In this document: positions 9,435-18,326 of the stretch, one piece after another | Layout of the letters: every line of letters begins with the position of its first letter | How positions within the stretch are numbered: the stretch's first letter is position 1 | Origin: Candidatus Latescibacterota bacterium | Lineage (GTDB): Bacteria; Latescibacterota; UBA2968; UBA8231 | Assembly (NCBI GenBank): GCA_022819745.1 | Contig: JAJEGS010000054.1 | Coordinates: 1-64,000, forward strand | Length of the DNA: 64,000 nucleotides | Direction: 5' to 3' | The notes under the pieces: generated by a model | Seen by the model: only the letters and a program-made list of their open reading frames with translations | What the model was told of the DNA's origin: nothing | Databases searched by the model: none | Translations under genes and position numbers: made by a program

Positions 9435-12335
9435 ATGAAGCGTTGCTTGTCCATTGTCGTCCTCTCCTTTTTGGCCCTTGCCCATCCTACCTTCGCGCAG
9501 ACCGGCACTGTATCCGGCGCAGTTCTCGATCGCCAGACCGGCGACCCGCTCGTGGGTGCGATCGTCTTTCTAGAAGGCACCCAGATCGGCATAACCTGCG
9601 ATATCGAGGGGCGGTTTCAGCTTTTCGACGTCCCAACCGGGACCTATGTGCTGGCCAGCTCCATGATCGGCTATCAGGATGCGTCGATCATCGGCGTCAA
9701 AGTCCAAGACGGCGAGGTCGCCAAGCTGACCATCACCCTCGCGCCCGAGGCCCTAGAACTCGACGACGAGGTCGTCGTCGAAGCTAAGGCTCTGCGCAAT
9801 ACCGGTGCGGCCCTGCTCAAGGAGCGCCAAAAGGCCCCAGCAGTCAGCGATGCGATCAGCGCCGAGGAAATCTCGCGCGCCGGCAGCGGCGACGCGGCCG
9901 AGGCCATGTCGCACGTAACGGGTGCCTCCGTAGTAGATGGCAAATACGTCTATATCCGCGGCCTAGGCGACCGCTACAGCTCGGTCCAACTCAACGGCTC
10001 CTCGCTCCCCAACGCCGACCCCGACAAGCGGTCTGTCCCCATGGATCTCTTCCCCACTGCGCTCTTGGACAACATCGTCACCACCAAGAGCTTCACCCCG
10101 GACAAGCCCGGCGACTTCACCGGCGGTGCCGTCAACATCGGCACCAAGGCGTTCCCGGATAACTTCACCCTTTCCGTCTCGGCCTCGACCAAATTCAACA
10201 CTCAGAGTTCGTTCAACGACCAATTCCTCACCTACGAGGGCGGCGGACTCGATTGGATCGGGGTCGATGATGGGACGCGAGAAATTCCCACTGCCTTGGC
10301 CAACGGCGAGGTAAAAATCCCCGATGTGGGTGCCGCGTACAACGACGAGGAAAAGGCCCTCCAACTCGACGAGTATTCCAAGTCGTTCTCCTCGGTCATG
10401 GCCCCCACCACTACGACCACCCCCCTGAACCAGAGCTATTCGGTCGCCTTGGGCAATCAAGTCTCGCTTTTGGACAAACCCTTCGGCTTTCTCGGCACCC
10501 TGACCTACAGCAACAACTCCTCCTTTTACGACAACGGCACCTCGGCCCGCTGGCAGCTCACCAGTAAGGAGGCCAGTACCCTGACCAATAATTTTAATCT
10601 CGCGGACACCCAAGGATCGCAAGAAGTCGCCTGGGGCAGCCTCGTTACCTTGTCCCTCAAGCCGACCCCCACGCACGAGTTGTCAGTCACCAACATGTAC
10701 AATCGCAACAGCGAAGACGTCGCCCGTTACCTAGCCGGTGCATTCCCCCGCGACCTTGAAGAAGACGCCATGTACGAGACGCGCGTTTTGAAGTTTACTG
10801 AGCGCCAAATCCAATCGCTGCAACTGGCGGGCAAACACCACTTTGACAGCTTGCGCGACCTGCGGGCCGAATGGACGGCATCGACTTCTTCTTCAGCTCA
10901 AGAAGAGCCTGACCTGCGATTTTTTACCAATAACTTTGTAACCCTCAAAAACCGCCCGCTGCGCGACGAGAACGGAGAGATCATGCGCGACGCAGCAGGC
11001 AACGTCCTGCGGGGCGACATCGTTGATTACTCAATCTCGCCCTCGATTTACCCGCTGCCCACTCGCTACTTCCGCGACCTCGACGAGAGCAATCGCGAAT
11101 TCCAGCTCAACCTGACCTTGCCCTTCAAGCAATGGCAGGGTATCAACAGCAATTTCAAAACCGGCTTCTTGGCGCTGGACAAAGCGCGCACCTTCCGCGA
11201 GCGGCGCTACGAATTTGACCAAGACGACATCGACTACGACGGCCAGCCCGACTCCTTTTTTGCCGCCGACAAGGTCGGGCTAATCAGCAGCAATGGCAGT
11301 CAGTACCGCTTCGGCTCCTACGTCCAAGATGCCACCCAGCTTTCGAGCAATTTCGACGGCGACCAGCAAATCTATGCTGGCTACGCCATGCTCGAGTTGC
11401 CCATTAACACCCAACTGCGCCTCGTGGGCGGTACCCGGCTCGAAGCCACGCGCATCGACGTGGCCAGCCAAGACTCGACCAAGACCCCGGGCCAGCTTGC
11501 TGAAAACGACCTGCTACCCTCGCTCAACGCCGTCTGGGAGGTCCGCCCCGGCATGAATCTGCGCGCTTCCTACGGCCGCACTCTCGCCCGACCCACCTTC
11601 CGAGAACTGGCCCCGTTTGCCTCGTTCAGCTTCGTCGGTGGCTTCACCTTTATCGGCAACGCCGAGCTAGAGCGGACCCTGATCAACAACTACGACTTGC
11701 GCTGGGAACACTTTGGCAACCCCGGCGAGCTGTACGCGGCCAGCGTGTTCTACAAGGATTTCAAAAACCCCATTGAGCGCGTCATTCTCACCGTCAACGG
11801 CGAGGTCCAGTTCCAGAACGTCGAAGCCGCCCAAGTGGCCGGAGTCGAGCTTGAGGCGCGGCACGGCCTTGGATTCCTCCTGCCGCAGCTAGAGCACTTC
11901 CACGCCGGCGGCAACCTCTCTCTGGTCCGCTCCGAGGTCAACATCGACTCCACCGAGTTGAAGCTACGCCGGGCCCTCGACCCACAGGCCGCGGATACGC
12001 GCCAACTCCAAGGCCAGTCGCCCTTCCTGATCAACCTCGATCTCAGCTACGACAATTTCGCCACCGGCACGGCGGCCGGTATCTACTACAACATCTTCGG
12101 TCGGCGCTTGGCAGAAGTCAGTCTCGGCGGGACCCCGGACGTGTTCGAGGAAGTGCGCGGCACCCTCGACTGCACCTTCTCTCAGCAGTGGCACGAGTAC
12201 AAGATTAAGCTGAGTGCCAAAAACCTCCTCGATTCTTCCTTTGAGAAGGCGTACCGCTACCAAGACATCGATTACATCTCCAGCCAGTACTACAAAGGCC
12301 GTTCATTCTCGATTTCGGTCAGTTACAACCGCTGA
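9435..12335 (+). CDS. TonB-dependent outer-membrane receptor
   Basis: This 966-residue outer-membrane active transporter has a signal peptide ending at TFAQ. A carboxypeptidase-regulatory-like beta-sandwich follows at about residues 24-110 (GTVSGAVLDRQTGDPLVGA, a typical opening). Next comes the plug domain (about 120-240: ISAEEISRAGSGDAAEAM, VYIRGLGDRYSSVQLNG). The beta-barrel runs to the C-terminus, which ends in SVSYNR. The layout matches the CarboxypepD_reg-like/plug/barrel receptors common in the FCB group. It diverges from the porin-pstS-pstC genes across a region with two Pho-box-like arrays, so it probably imports a phosphorus source under phosphate starvation. The ligand is unknown. 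Confidence 0.9.
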   Translation: MKRCLSIVVLSFLALAHPTFAQTGTVSGAVLDRQTGDPLVGAIVFLEGTQIGITCDIEGRFQLFDVPTGTYVLASSMIGYQDASIIGVKVQDGEVAKLTITLAPEALELDDEVVVEAKALRNTGAALLKERQKAPAVSDAISAEEISRAGSGDAAEAMSHVTGASVVDGKYVYIRGLGDRYSSVQLNGSSLPNADPDKRSVPMDLFPTALLDNIVTTKSFTPDKPGDFTGGAVNIGTKAFPDNFTLSVSASTKFNTQSSFNDQFLTYEGGGLDWIGVDDGTREIPTALANGEVKIPDVGAAYNDEEKALQLDEYSKSFSSVMAPTTTTTPLNQSYSVALGNQVSLLDKPFGFLGTLTYSNNSSFYDNGTSARWQLTSKEASTLTNNFNLADTQGSQEVAWGSLVTLSLKPTPTHELSVTNMYNRNSEDVARYLAGAFPRDLEEDAMYETRVLKFTERQIQSLQLAGKHHFDSLRDLRAEWTASTSSSAQEEPDLRFFTNNFVTLKNRPLRDENGEIMRDAAGNVLRGDIVDYSISPSIYPLPTRYFRDLDESNREFQLNLTLPFKQWQGINSNFKTGFLALDKARTFRERRYEFDQDDIDYDGQPDSFFAADKVGLISSNGSQYRFGSYVQDATQLSSNFDGDQQIYAGYAMLELPINTQLRLVGGTRLEATRIDVASQDSTKTPGQLAENDLLPSLNAVWEVRPGMNLRASYGRTLARPTFRELAPFASFSFVGGFTFIGNAELERTLINNYDLRWEHFGNPGELYAASVFYKDFKNPIERVILTVNGEVQFQNVEAAQVAGVELEARHGLGFLLPQLEHFHAGGNLSLVRSEVNIDSTELKLRRALDPQAADTRQLQGQSPFLINLDLSYDNFATGTAAGIYYNIFGRRLAEVSLGGTPDVFEEVRGTLDCTFSQQWHEYKIKLSAKNLLDSSFEKAYRYQDIDYISSQYYKGRSFSISVSYNR

Positions 12336-12351
12336 CACATTCGCTGAGGCG

Positions 12352-12391
12352 TTGTAACAAGCTGGTCACATTACTGCCACATTAGTTCACA
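12352..12391 (+). promoter_or_regulatory. Third Pho-box-like array
   Basis: TTGTAAC (12352), TGGTCAC (12363), CTGCCAC (12374) and GTTCACA (12385) repeat every 11 bp, with the spacer ATTA used twice. The array starts 16 bp after the TonB receptor stop codon and lies about 100 bp before the next gene's ATG. It suggests that the secreted protein gene has its own phosphate-controlled promoter. Confidence 0.6.
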
Positions 12392-12429
12392 CTACTGCCA
12401 TCTCATTGGTACAGGCTTGTGCTTTTATA

Positions 12430-12463
12430 GTGGACGTCAGCGATTCGAGTCGCTGGCGTCCAC
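12430..12463. repeat. Long 5'-leader hairpin
   Basis: GTGGACGTCAGCGA and TCGCTGGCGTCCAC form a 14-bp stem with one G-U-type mismatch and a 6-base loop, followed by TTATTTTATA. It sits between the third Pho-like array and the ATG at 12493. It could be a weak terminator for the TonB gene or a leader structure affecting the next transcript. Confidence 0.6.
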
Positions 12464-12492
12464 TTATTTTATACCAGTATCAGGAGGATACT

Positions 12493-14136
12493 ATGCTTCG
12501 CAGGACAATGCTCGCGGTCGGCACCGCCCTGTTGCCGACCATTGCTTTAGCGGCTACCATCGACGTCACCACCGCCGACATTCCGGTCGGTGGCAGCACG
12601 GAATGGACCGCGGACAATGAGTACGTGCTCAACGGCCTCGTTTTTGTCAGTGAGGGGGCCTCGCTGACGATTCAGGCGGGCACGGTCATCAAGGGCAAGC
12701 CGGGACAAGGCGAAAACGCCAGCGCCCTCGTCGTCGCCCGCAGCGGCAAAATTTTTGCCGAGGGCACGGCGGATAGGCCAATCATCTTCACCGCCGAAGC
12801 CGACAATGTCAGCGACCCCAGTGACTTGCCACTCGACGCTCGCGGCCTTTGGGGCGGCGTCATCATCCTCGGCCGCGCTAGCCTCAATTCCGAGCCGGGC
12901 GAAACCCCCATTGAGGGCATTCCCACCACCGAGCCACGCGGCATCTACGGCGGCGACGACGACAGCGACAACTCCGGCGTCTTCCGCTACGTCTCCATCC
13001 GCTACGGCGGCACCGACATTGGCGCGGGCAACGAAATCAACGGCCTGACCATGGGCGGCGTCGGCAGCGGCACAGTCATCGAATACGTCGAGGTGTACAA
13101 CAACCAAGACGACGGCTTTGAGTGGTTCGGCGGCACGGTCAACACCAAGTATCTAGTGTCGGCGTTCAACGGCGACGACGCCTTTGACTACGACGAGGGC
13201 TTTCGCGGCAAAGGCCAGTTCTGGTTCGTGATTCAAGATGCCGAAACAGGCAATCGCGCCGGTGAGCACGACGGCGGCACCACGCCCGAGGACGGCACGC
13301 CCTACGCCACGCCAGCCATCTACAATGCCACCTACATCGGCTCCGGTGCCTTTTCCACCAACGGCGACAACGACGTAGTGCTCAAAATCCGCGACAATGC
13401 CGGTGGCAAATACCACAACAGCATTTTCACCGACTTCGCTGGTGAAGGCGTCGATATCGAAGACTTAGAATCCGGAGAAGACAGCCGCGCTCGCCTAGAG
13501 GCTGGCGATCTCGTCTTGGCCAACAACATCTGGTGGGGCTTTGGCGCTGGTGAAGACGTTACTTCTCTCGCTCCCGAGTTTGCCCTTGCTCACCTCGTAG
13601 CCAACAACAACCGCCTTGAGGATCCGCTTCTCATGGGCATTTCCCGCACTCGCGACGGCGGACTCGATCCCAGGCTCCAAGACTCTAGCCCGGCTTGGAA
13701 CGGCAGCGGTGCCATTCCCAACGACGGCTTCTACACCCAAGTCACCTACGTCGGGGCCTTCGGCGACGAACTGTGGACTTCGGGTTGGACCTTCCTCGCT
13801 GAGGCTGGCATCATGCCCAACGAGATGGCAACCGTCATCGCCTCAGAATCGGAGGTTTCAGCAGCCATACCCAGTGCTCACACACTAAACCAAAACTACC
13901 CCAATCCCTTCAACCCCAGCACGATCATTGCCTACGCCATTCCGGCGGATGGCCACGTCGAGCTGATTCTCTTCAATACCCTCGGCCAACAGGTAGCAAC
14001 ACTATCCGAAGGATGGCGCATGGCGGGCACCTACTCGGTCGCCGTCGATGCGTCAGACCTCAGCGCCGGCACGTACTTCTACCGCCTCCGCGCTGGTGAC
14101 CAAGTCCTGCACCGCAAGATGACCTTACTCAAATAG
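12493..14136 (+). CDS. Secreted repeat protein with C-terminal NPFNPST/FlgD-like tail
   Basis: The start at 12493 follows AGGAGG at a good distance and opens a signal peptide (MLRRTMLAVGTALLPTIALA); an upstream in-frame ATG at 12406 lacks these features. The body (about 25-450) resembles secreted parallel-beta-helix-like proteins (SEGASLTIQAGTVIKG, GTADRPIIFTAEADN, GLWGGVIILGRA). The C-terminal ~85 residues begin NYPNPFNPSTIIAYAIP and end GTYFYRLRAGDQ...MTLLK, a sorting/FlgD-Ig-like tail of the kind linked to type IX-like secretion in FCB bacteria. Its place beside a TonB receptor and a Pho-like array suggests a surface protein involved in capturing phosphorus compounds; this is inference. 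Confidence 0.8.
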   Translation: MLRRTMLAVGTALLPTIALAATIDVTTADIPVGGSTEWTADNEYVLNGLVFVSEGASLTIQAGTVIKGKPGQGENASALVVARSGKIFAEGTADRPIIFTAEADNVSDPSDLPLDARGLWGGVIILGRASLNSEPGETPIEGIPTTEPRGIYGGDDDSDNSGVFRYVSIRYGGTDIGAGNEINGLTMGGVGSGTVIEYVEVYNNQDDGFEWFGGTVNTKYLVSAFNGDDAFDYDEGFRGKGQFWFVIQDAETGNRAGEHDGGTTPEDGTPYATPAIYNATYIGSGAFSTNGDNDVVLKIRDNAGGKYHNSIFTDFAGEGVDIEDLESGEDSRARLEAGDLVLANNIWWGFGAGEDVTSLAPEFALAHLVANNNRLEDPLLMGISRTRDGGLDPRLQDSSPAWNGSGAIPNDGFYTQVTYVGAFGDELWTSGWTFLAEAGIMPNEMATVIASESEVSAAIPSAHTLNQNYPNPFNPSTIIAYAIPADGHVELILFNTLGQQVATLSEGWRMAGTYSVAVDASDLSAGTYFYRLRAGDQVLHRKMTLLK

Positions 14137-14158
14137 GATTTTTTCGCGGGACAAAAGA

Positions 14159-14195
14159 AAAGCGGGATGGGTGTAAAACCCGTCCCGCTTTTTTG
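14159..14195 (+). terminator. Rho-independent terminator
   Basis: AGCGGGATGGGT pairs with ACCCGTCCCGCT (one G-U) around a short loop and is followed by six T residues. The flanking A and T runs let it work in both directions, so it may serve the secreted protein gene and the convergent glgC-like gene. Confidence 0.9.
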
Positions 14196-14212
14196 CACGT
14201 CCGCTCTCTTCT

Positions 14213-15472
14213 TTACACCACCGTCCCCGACGGAATCACCGCGTCCTTAGGCACAACCACGATCCCGTCGCGGATGTAGTAATTGGTCTCATCAGCCTCG
14301 ACGCCTTTCTCCTTGTTGTTGATGCAAACGTCCTCGCCGATGCGCGCGTTTTTGTCGATGATCGCGCCGGTGATCTTGCTGTTGGCACCAATCCCCATAT
14401 CTGGAATGCCTTGGGCGGTATTGCGCGCTCGATCGGCCGGCGACTCATCCGAATCAGCACCCATGACGATGGTGTTGGAAATCTGGCAATTCTCGCCAAT
14501 CACCGAACGGATCCCGATCACTGAGCGCTCGATCCGGGCCGACCGTATGTACGAGCCTTCGCAGATGATCCCCCGCTCAATCTGGCAATTCTCCAGCCGC
14601 GTGCCAGAGAGGAAGCGCGCGTGCGTGTAAATCGGTGCGTCGGCCCGGTAAAAATTAAAAGGTGGCTGCCGATCCGTCAGCGCCAAATTGGCCTCGTAAA
14701 AAGAGCGAATGGTGCCGATGTCTTCCCAATAGCCGTCAAAGGTGTGGGCAAAAACGCCGACCTTGTGAATCGCATCCGGGATGATGTGCTTGCCGAAGTC
14801 GTCTTGGTCGCTGCTCATCAGTAGGCTAACCAAGACCTGGGGTTCAAACACGTAAATGCCCATAGAGGCCATATAACACGCCTCCGGGTCGGCAGCCGCT
14901 GACAGCCGCAGAGCATCTAGTTCAGCCTCGTCTTGCGGCTTCTCGCGAAAATCCACGATCCGCCCCTCAGCATTCATCTGCACGATCCCCAGCCCAGGCG
15001 CGGCTTCTCGCGTCACCGGCTTGACCGCAATCGACACGTCCGCGCCGCGCACTCGGTGCTCTTCGACAAAGGCGCGGTAATCCATGCGATAGAGGTGATC
15101 GCCCGACAGGATTAGCACTTGTTCGGCCCGGCGCGAGAGCAAGCGCCTGAGCTGTTGGCGCACTGCATCGGCCGTGCCCTGGTACCAAGCAGCGCTGTCT
15201 TGGGTCTGCTCGGCAGCCAAGATCTCGACAAAGCCATCAGAAAAAGAATCAAAGCGATACGTTGTGCTAATGTGGCGATGCAGCGAAGCGGAATTGAATT
15301 GAGTCAGGGCGAAGATGCGATTGATCCCAGAATGCAGACAATTGCTGATGGGAATGTCAATCAAGCGGTACTTACCGCCAATCGGCACAGCCGGCTTGGA
15401 GCGAAGCTGCGTCAACGGGAAGAGCCGCGCACCCTGCCCACCCCCGAGGATGACTCCAATGACGTTTCTCAT
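14213..15472 (-). CDS. glgC: Glucose-1-phosphate adenylyltransferase
   Basis: It makes ADP-glucose from glucose-1-phosphate and ATP for glycogen or related alpha-glucans. The nucleotidyl-transferase motif GGGQGARLFPLT is at residues 10-21, followed by SKPAVPIGGKYRLIDIPISN and later GTADAVRQ and SGDHLYRMDY. The C-terminal half (about 290-419) has left-handed beta-helix hexapeptide character (GSYIRSARIERSVIG). Length (419) fits bacterial GlgC. It diverges from the WD40 gene across 144 bp; no other glycogen gene is adjacent. Confidence 0.94.
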   Translation of the reverse strand: MRNVIGVILGGGQGARLFPLTQLRSKPAVPIGGKYRLIDIPISNCLHSGINRIFALTQFNSASLHRHISTTYRFDSFSDGFVEILAAEQTQDSAAWYQGTADAVRQQLRRLLSRRAEQVLILSGDHLYRMDYRAFVEEHRVRGADVSIAVKPVTREAAPGLGIVQMNAEGRIVDFREKPQDEAELDALRLSAAADPEACYMASMGIYVFEPQVLVSLLMSSDQDDFGKHIIPDAIHKVGVFAHTFDGYWEDIGTIRSFYEANLALTDRQPPFNFYRADAPIYTHARFLSGTRLENCQIERGIICEGSYIRSARIERSVIGIRSVIGENCQISNTIVMGADSDESPADRARNTAQGIPDMGIGANSKITGAIIDKNARIGEDVCINNKEKGVEADETNYYIRDGIVVVPKDAVIPSGTVV

Positions 15473-15616
15473 AACTGAAAACTCCCAATCCTAAAGTTCG
15501 GCTCAGTCCTCTAAGTAGCCTTATCTTATAGCTTTTTCCTACCTTAGCAAGCCCACCGTATCTGAATTGGGCTGCCGCACAAATTAGTATATTTTGTTTC
15601 ACCTAGGAGAAGCCTT

Positions 15617-17521
15617 ATGAAAACATTATTCGCCGTCATCATCGGGCTAGCAGTGGCGGCTCCTGCTAGCGCTGATTCTGATTTTTCCATTTTGAGTCGG
15701 CTAACCACTCTAGGGCATATAGGCTGGGTCCACTCTGTGGCGTTTTCACCCGACGGGACCACCCTAGCTGCCTACTCAGGCGATAATACCGTATTCCTGT
15801 GGGACATCGCCAGTCAGAAGCAATTGGCTACCTTCAAGGAGCATGTGGACCCCTCTGTTTTTTCCAGAGCATTTTCGGCCCGATCGGTGGCGTTTTCGCT
15901 CGACGGCACACTGCTGGCGACCGGAGAAGGTAACACCGTAATCCTGCGGGATGTCGCCAGTCAGAAGCGGCTCGAGATCCTAGAAGGGCATGCCGGCCTA
16001 GTCCGATCTTTGGAGTTTTCACCCGACGGTACCACACTCGCGTCCGGCGCGAGCGATAATACTGTAGCCCTCTGGGATGTCGCCAGCCGGAGACAGCGGG
16101 CCACCCTCAAAGGGCATGTGGATAGCGTCCAATCCGTGGCGTTTTCGCCCGATGGTACCATCCTCGCGTCCGGCGCGAGCGATAATACTGTAGCCCTCTG
16201 GGATGTCGCCAGGCGGGGGCGGCTGGCCACCCTCAAAGGGCATACGGATAATGTCCGATCCGTGGCGTTTTCGCCCGATGGTACCACGCTGGCATCCGGG
16301 GCGCGTGATAATACCATAGTCCTCTGGAATGTCGCCAGCCGGAGGCGACTGGCTACTCTCAAAGGGCATACGGGCCATGTTTTTTTCGTAACATTTTCGC
16401 CCGACGGTACCACACTGGCGTCCGGGGCAGACGATAGGACATACAATAGCACCGTAACCCTGTGGGACGTCGCCAGCCGGAAACAGCGAGCCTCCCTCAA
16501 AGGGCACAATGTCACTTTCGCGGCGTTTTCGCCCGACGGTACCACACTCGCGTTTGGGGCCCGGGATGGTGGAGTCCTACTCTGGCGACCTCCTCAGGTG
16601 GAGATCGACCAATCCGTTACAGACGACGACGATCCTTCCATGTGGAAGCAGCAGGCCACCCTACAAGGGAATGGGTCGGGGGTTCAAACCGTGGCGTTTT
16701 CACCAGACGGTACCATGCTGGTATCCGGGGATGACTCCGTAATCCTGTGGGATGTCGAAAACCAGAGACGACTGGACACCCTACAAGGACATGAAGCCAG
16801 GGTCCAAGCCACGGCGTTTTCGCCCGACGGTACCACACTCGCGTCCGGCGGGGATAACACTGTAGTCCTGTGGGATGTCGCGAAGAAGAGTCAGCGAGCC
16901 ATCCTCAAAGGGCATAAGAGTAGGGTGCAAGCCACGGCGTTTTCGCCCGACGGTACCACACTGGCGTCCGGGGCAGACGATAACACCGTAATTCTGTGGA
17001 ATGTCGCGAAGAAGAAGCGGCTAGCCACCCTCAAGGGACATGCGGATTGGGTCCAGGCCGTGGCATTTTCGCCCGACGGAGCAACGCTGGCATCCGGCTC
17101 AAGCGATAACAACGTAATCCTGTGGGATGTCGAAAGCCGAAAGCCGCTAACCACCCTCAAAGGACATGCGGACTATGTTCTTTCCGTGGCGTTTTCGCCC
17201 GACGGAGCGACGCTGGCATCCGGCTCAAGCGATAACAACGTAATCCTGTGGGACGTCGAAAGCCGAAAGCCGCTGACCACCCTCAAAGGACATACCGGAA
17301 ATGTCTATTCCGTGGCGTTTTCGCCCGACGGAGCGACGCTGGCATCCGGCTCAAGCGATGACAACGTAATCCTGTGGAATGTCGAAAGTCGAAAGCCGCT
17401 GACCACCCTCAAAGGACATACCGGTTGGGTCCAATCCGTCTCGTTTTCGCCCGACGGGACCATGATCGCGTCCGGGGCCGAGGATGGTACGGTCCTGCTC
17501 TGGCGATCTTTTTCTCAGTAG
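15617..17521 (+). CDS. Secreted WD40 protein with 14 repeats (probable double seven-bladed propeller)
   Basis: A signal peptide (MKTLFAVIIGLAVAAPASA) precedes 14 WD40 repeats of about 42 residues (consensus LKGHxxxVxSVAFSPDGTTLASG...VxLWDV). Repeats 1-7 and 8-14 are separated by an acidic linker (QSVTDDDDPSM), which suggests two seven-bladed propellers. No kinase, protease or other catalytic domain is attached. Repeats 11-13 (about 17040-17420) are nearly identical in DNA, indicating recent 126-bp tandem duplication or gene conversion. It probably acts as a periplasmic or extracellular binding scaffold. The SDR gene follows after 9 bp. Confidence 0.88.
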   Translation: MKTLFAVIIGLAVAAPASADSDFSILSRLTTLGHIGWVHSVAFSPDGTTLAAYSGDNTVFLWDIASQKQLATFKEHVDPSVFSRAFSARSVAFSLDGTLLATGEGNTVILRDVASQKRLEILEGHAGLVRSLEFSPDGTTLASGASDNTVALWDVASRRQRATLKGHVDSVQSVAFSPDGTILASGASDNTVALWDVARRGRLATLKGHTDNVRSVAFSPDGTTLASGARDNTIVLWNVASRRRLATLKGHTGHVFFVTFSPDGTTLASGADDRTYNSTVTLWDVASRKQRASLKGHNVTFAAFSPDGTTLAFGARDGGVLLWRPPQVEIDQSVTDDDDPSMWKQQATLQGNGSGVQTVAFSPDGTMLVSGDDSVILWDVENQRRLDTLQGHEARVQATAFSPDGTTLASGGDNTVVLWDVAKKSQRAILKGHKSRVQATAFSPDGTTLASGADDNTVILWNVAKKKRLATLKGHADWVQAVAFSPDGATLASGSSDNNVILWDVESRKPLTTLKGHADYVLSVAFSPDGATLASGSSDNNVILWDVESRKPLTTLKGHTGNVYSVAFSPDGATLASGSSDDNVILWNVESRKPLTTLKGHTGWVQSVSFSPDGTMIASGAEDGTVLLWRSFSQ

Positions 17522-17530
17522 GAGCGCACC

Positions 17531-18259
17531 ATGACGGGAAAATTGCAGCACAAGACCGCGTTGATCACCGGAGCTGGCCGGGGCATTGGACGGGCCATCG
17601 CCGAATGCTTTGTCCGCGAGGGCGCACGAGTGGCCGTCGCCGATATAGACGCAAGCACCGCCCGCGCCACAGCCGCTGAGATCGACGCATTGGGATTGGC
17701 AATGGACGTGTCGTCCAAAGCCTCAGTCCTCGCCGGCACGAGCCGCGTGCTCGACGAATTCGGCCAACTCGACATCCTCGTCAACAACGCCGGCTACTTG
17801 GTCTATACGACCTTTGAATCGTGCAGCGAAGAGAACTGGGACCGCATCGTCGATGTCAACATGAAAGGCCCCTTCCTCTGCGCCCAAGCGGTCATCCCCC
17901 ATATGAAGGCGCGCCGCCAAGGGGTCATCATCAACATGACCTCCCTAGCGGCCAAGACCGGCGGCCTAGCCGCTGGCCCCCCCTACGCAGCAGCCAAAGC
18001 CGGAGTCCTCACCCTAACCATTGGCCTAGCGCGCGCCCTCGCCCCCGACCAAATCCGCGTCAACGCCATCGCCCCCGGCGTCATCGACACCGCCATGACT
18101 TCCGCCCCCGAACACGACCAGCTCAAGGCCTCCATCCCCCTCGGCCGCTCCGGCCAGCCCGAAGACGTAGCCAACTGCGCGCTCTTTCTGGCTTCGGACG
18201 ACGCGCGGCACATCACCGGCGAGACCATCGATGTCAACGGGGGGTTGTACATGGACTGA
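17531..18259 (+). CDS. Short-chain dehydrogenase/reductase (FabG-like)
   Basis: NAD(P)-dependent oxidoreductase of the classical SDR family, 242 residues. The Rossmann motif TGAGRGIG is at about residues 13-20, NNAG near 87, and the catalytic YxxxK in PPYAAAKAG; the C-terminus has the usual ITGETIDVNGG. It starts 9 bp after the WD40 stop with a GGAGCG box. Substrate cannot be told: 3-oxoacyl-ACP, sugar or other alcohols are all possible. Confidence 0.88.
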   Translation: MTGKLQHKTALITGAGRGIGRAIAECFVREGARVAVADIDASTARATAAEIDALGLAMDVSSKASVLAGTSRVLDEFGQLDILVNNAGYLVYTTFESCSEENWDRIVDVNMKGPFLCAQAVIPHMKARRQGVIINMTSLAAKTGGLAAGPPYAAAKAGVLTLTIGLARALAPDQIRVNAIAPGVIDTAMTSAPEHDQLKASIPLGRSGQPEDVANCALFLASDDARHITGETIDVNGGLYMD

Positions 18260-18326
18260 TTGCGGAGGTGCAAACACCCTAGCACCAGCGTTGATCAGAT
18301 TAAGGATTATTGTTGTAAAGGATTTT

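Noticed and set aside
9963..10676. Long minus-strand open frame inside the TonB receptor gene
   Set aside because: It lies fully within a well-supported gene on the other strand and has no family motif; GC-rich DNA often gives such shadows.
15961..17160. Regular ~126-bp repeats that might suggest a CRISPR-like or satellite array
   Set aside because: They are coding repeats of the WD40 protein; units are too long, in frame and have no spacers.
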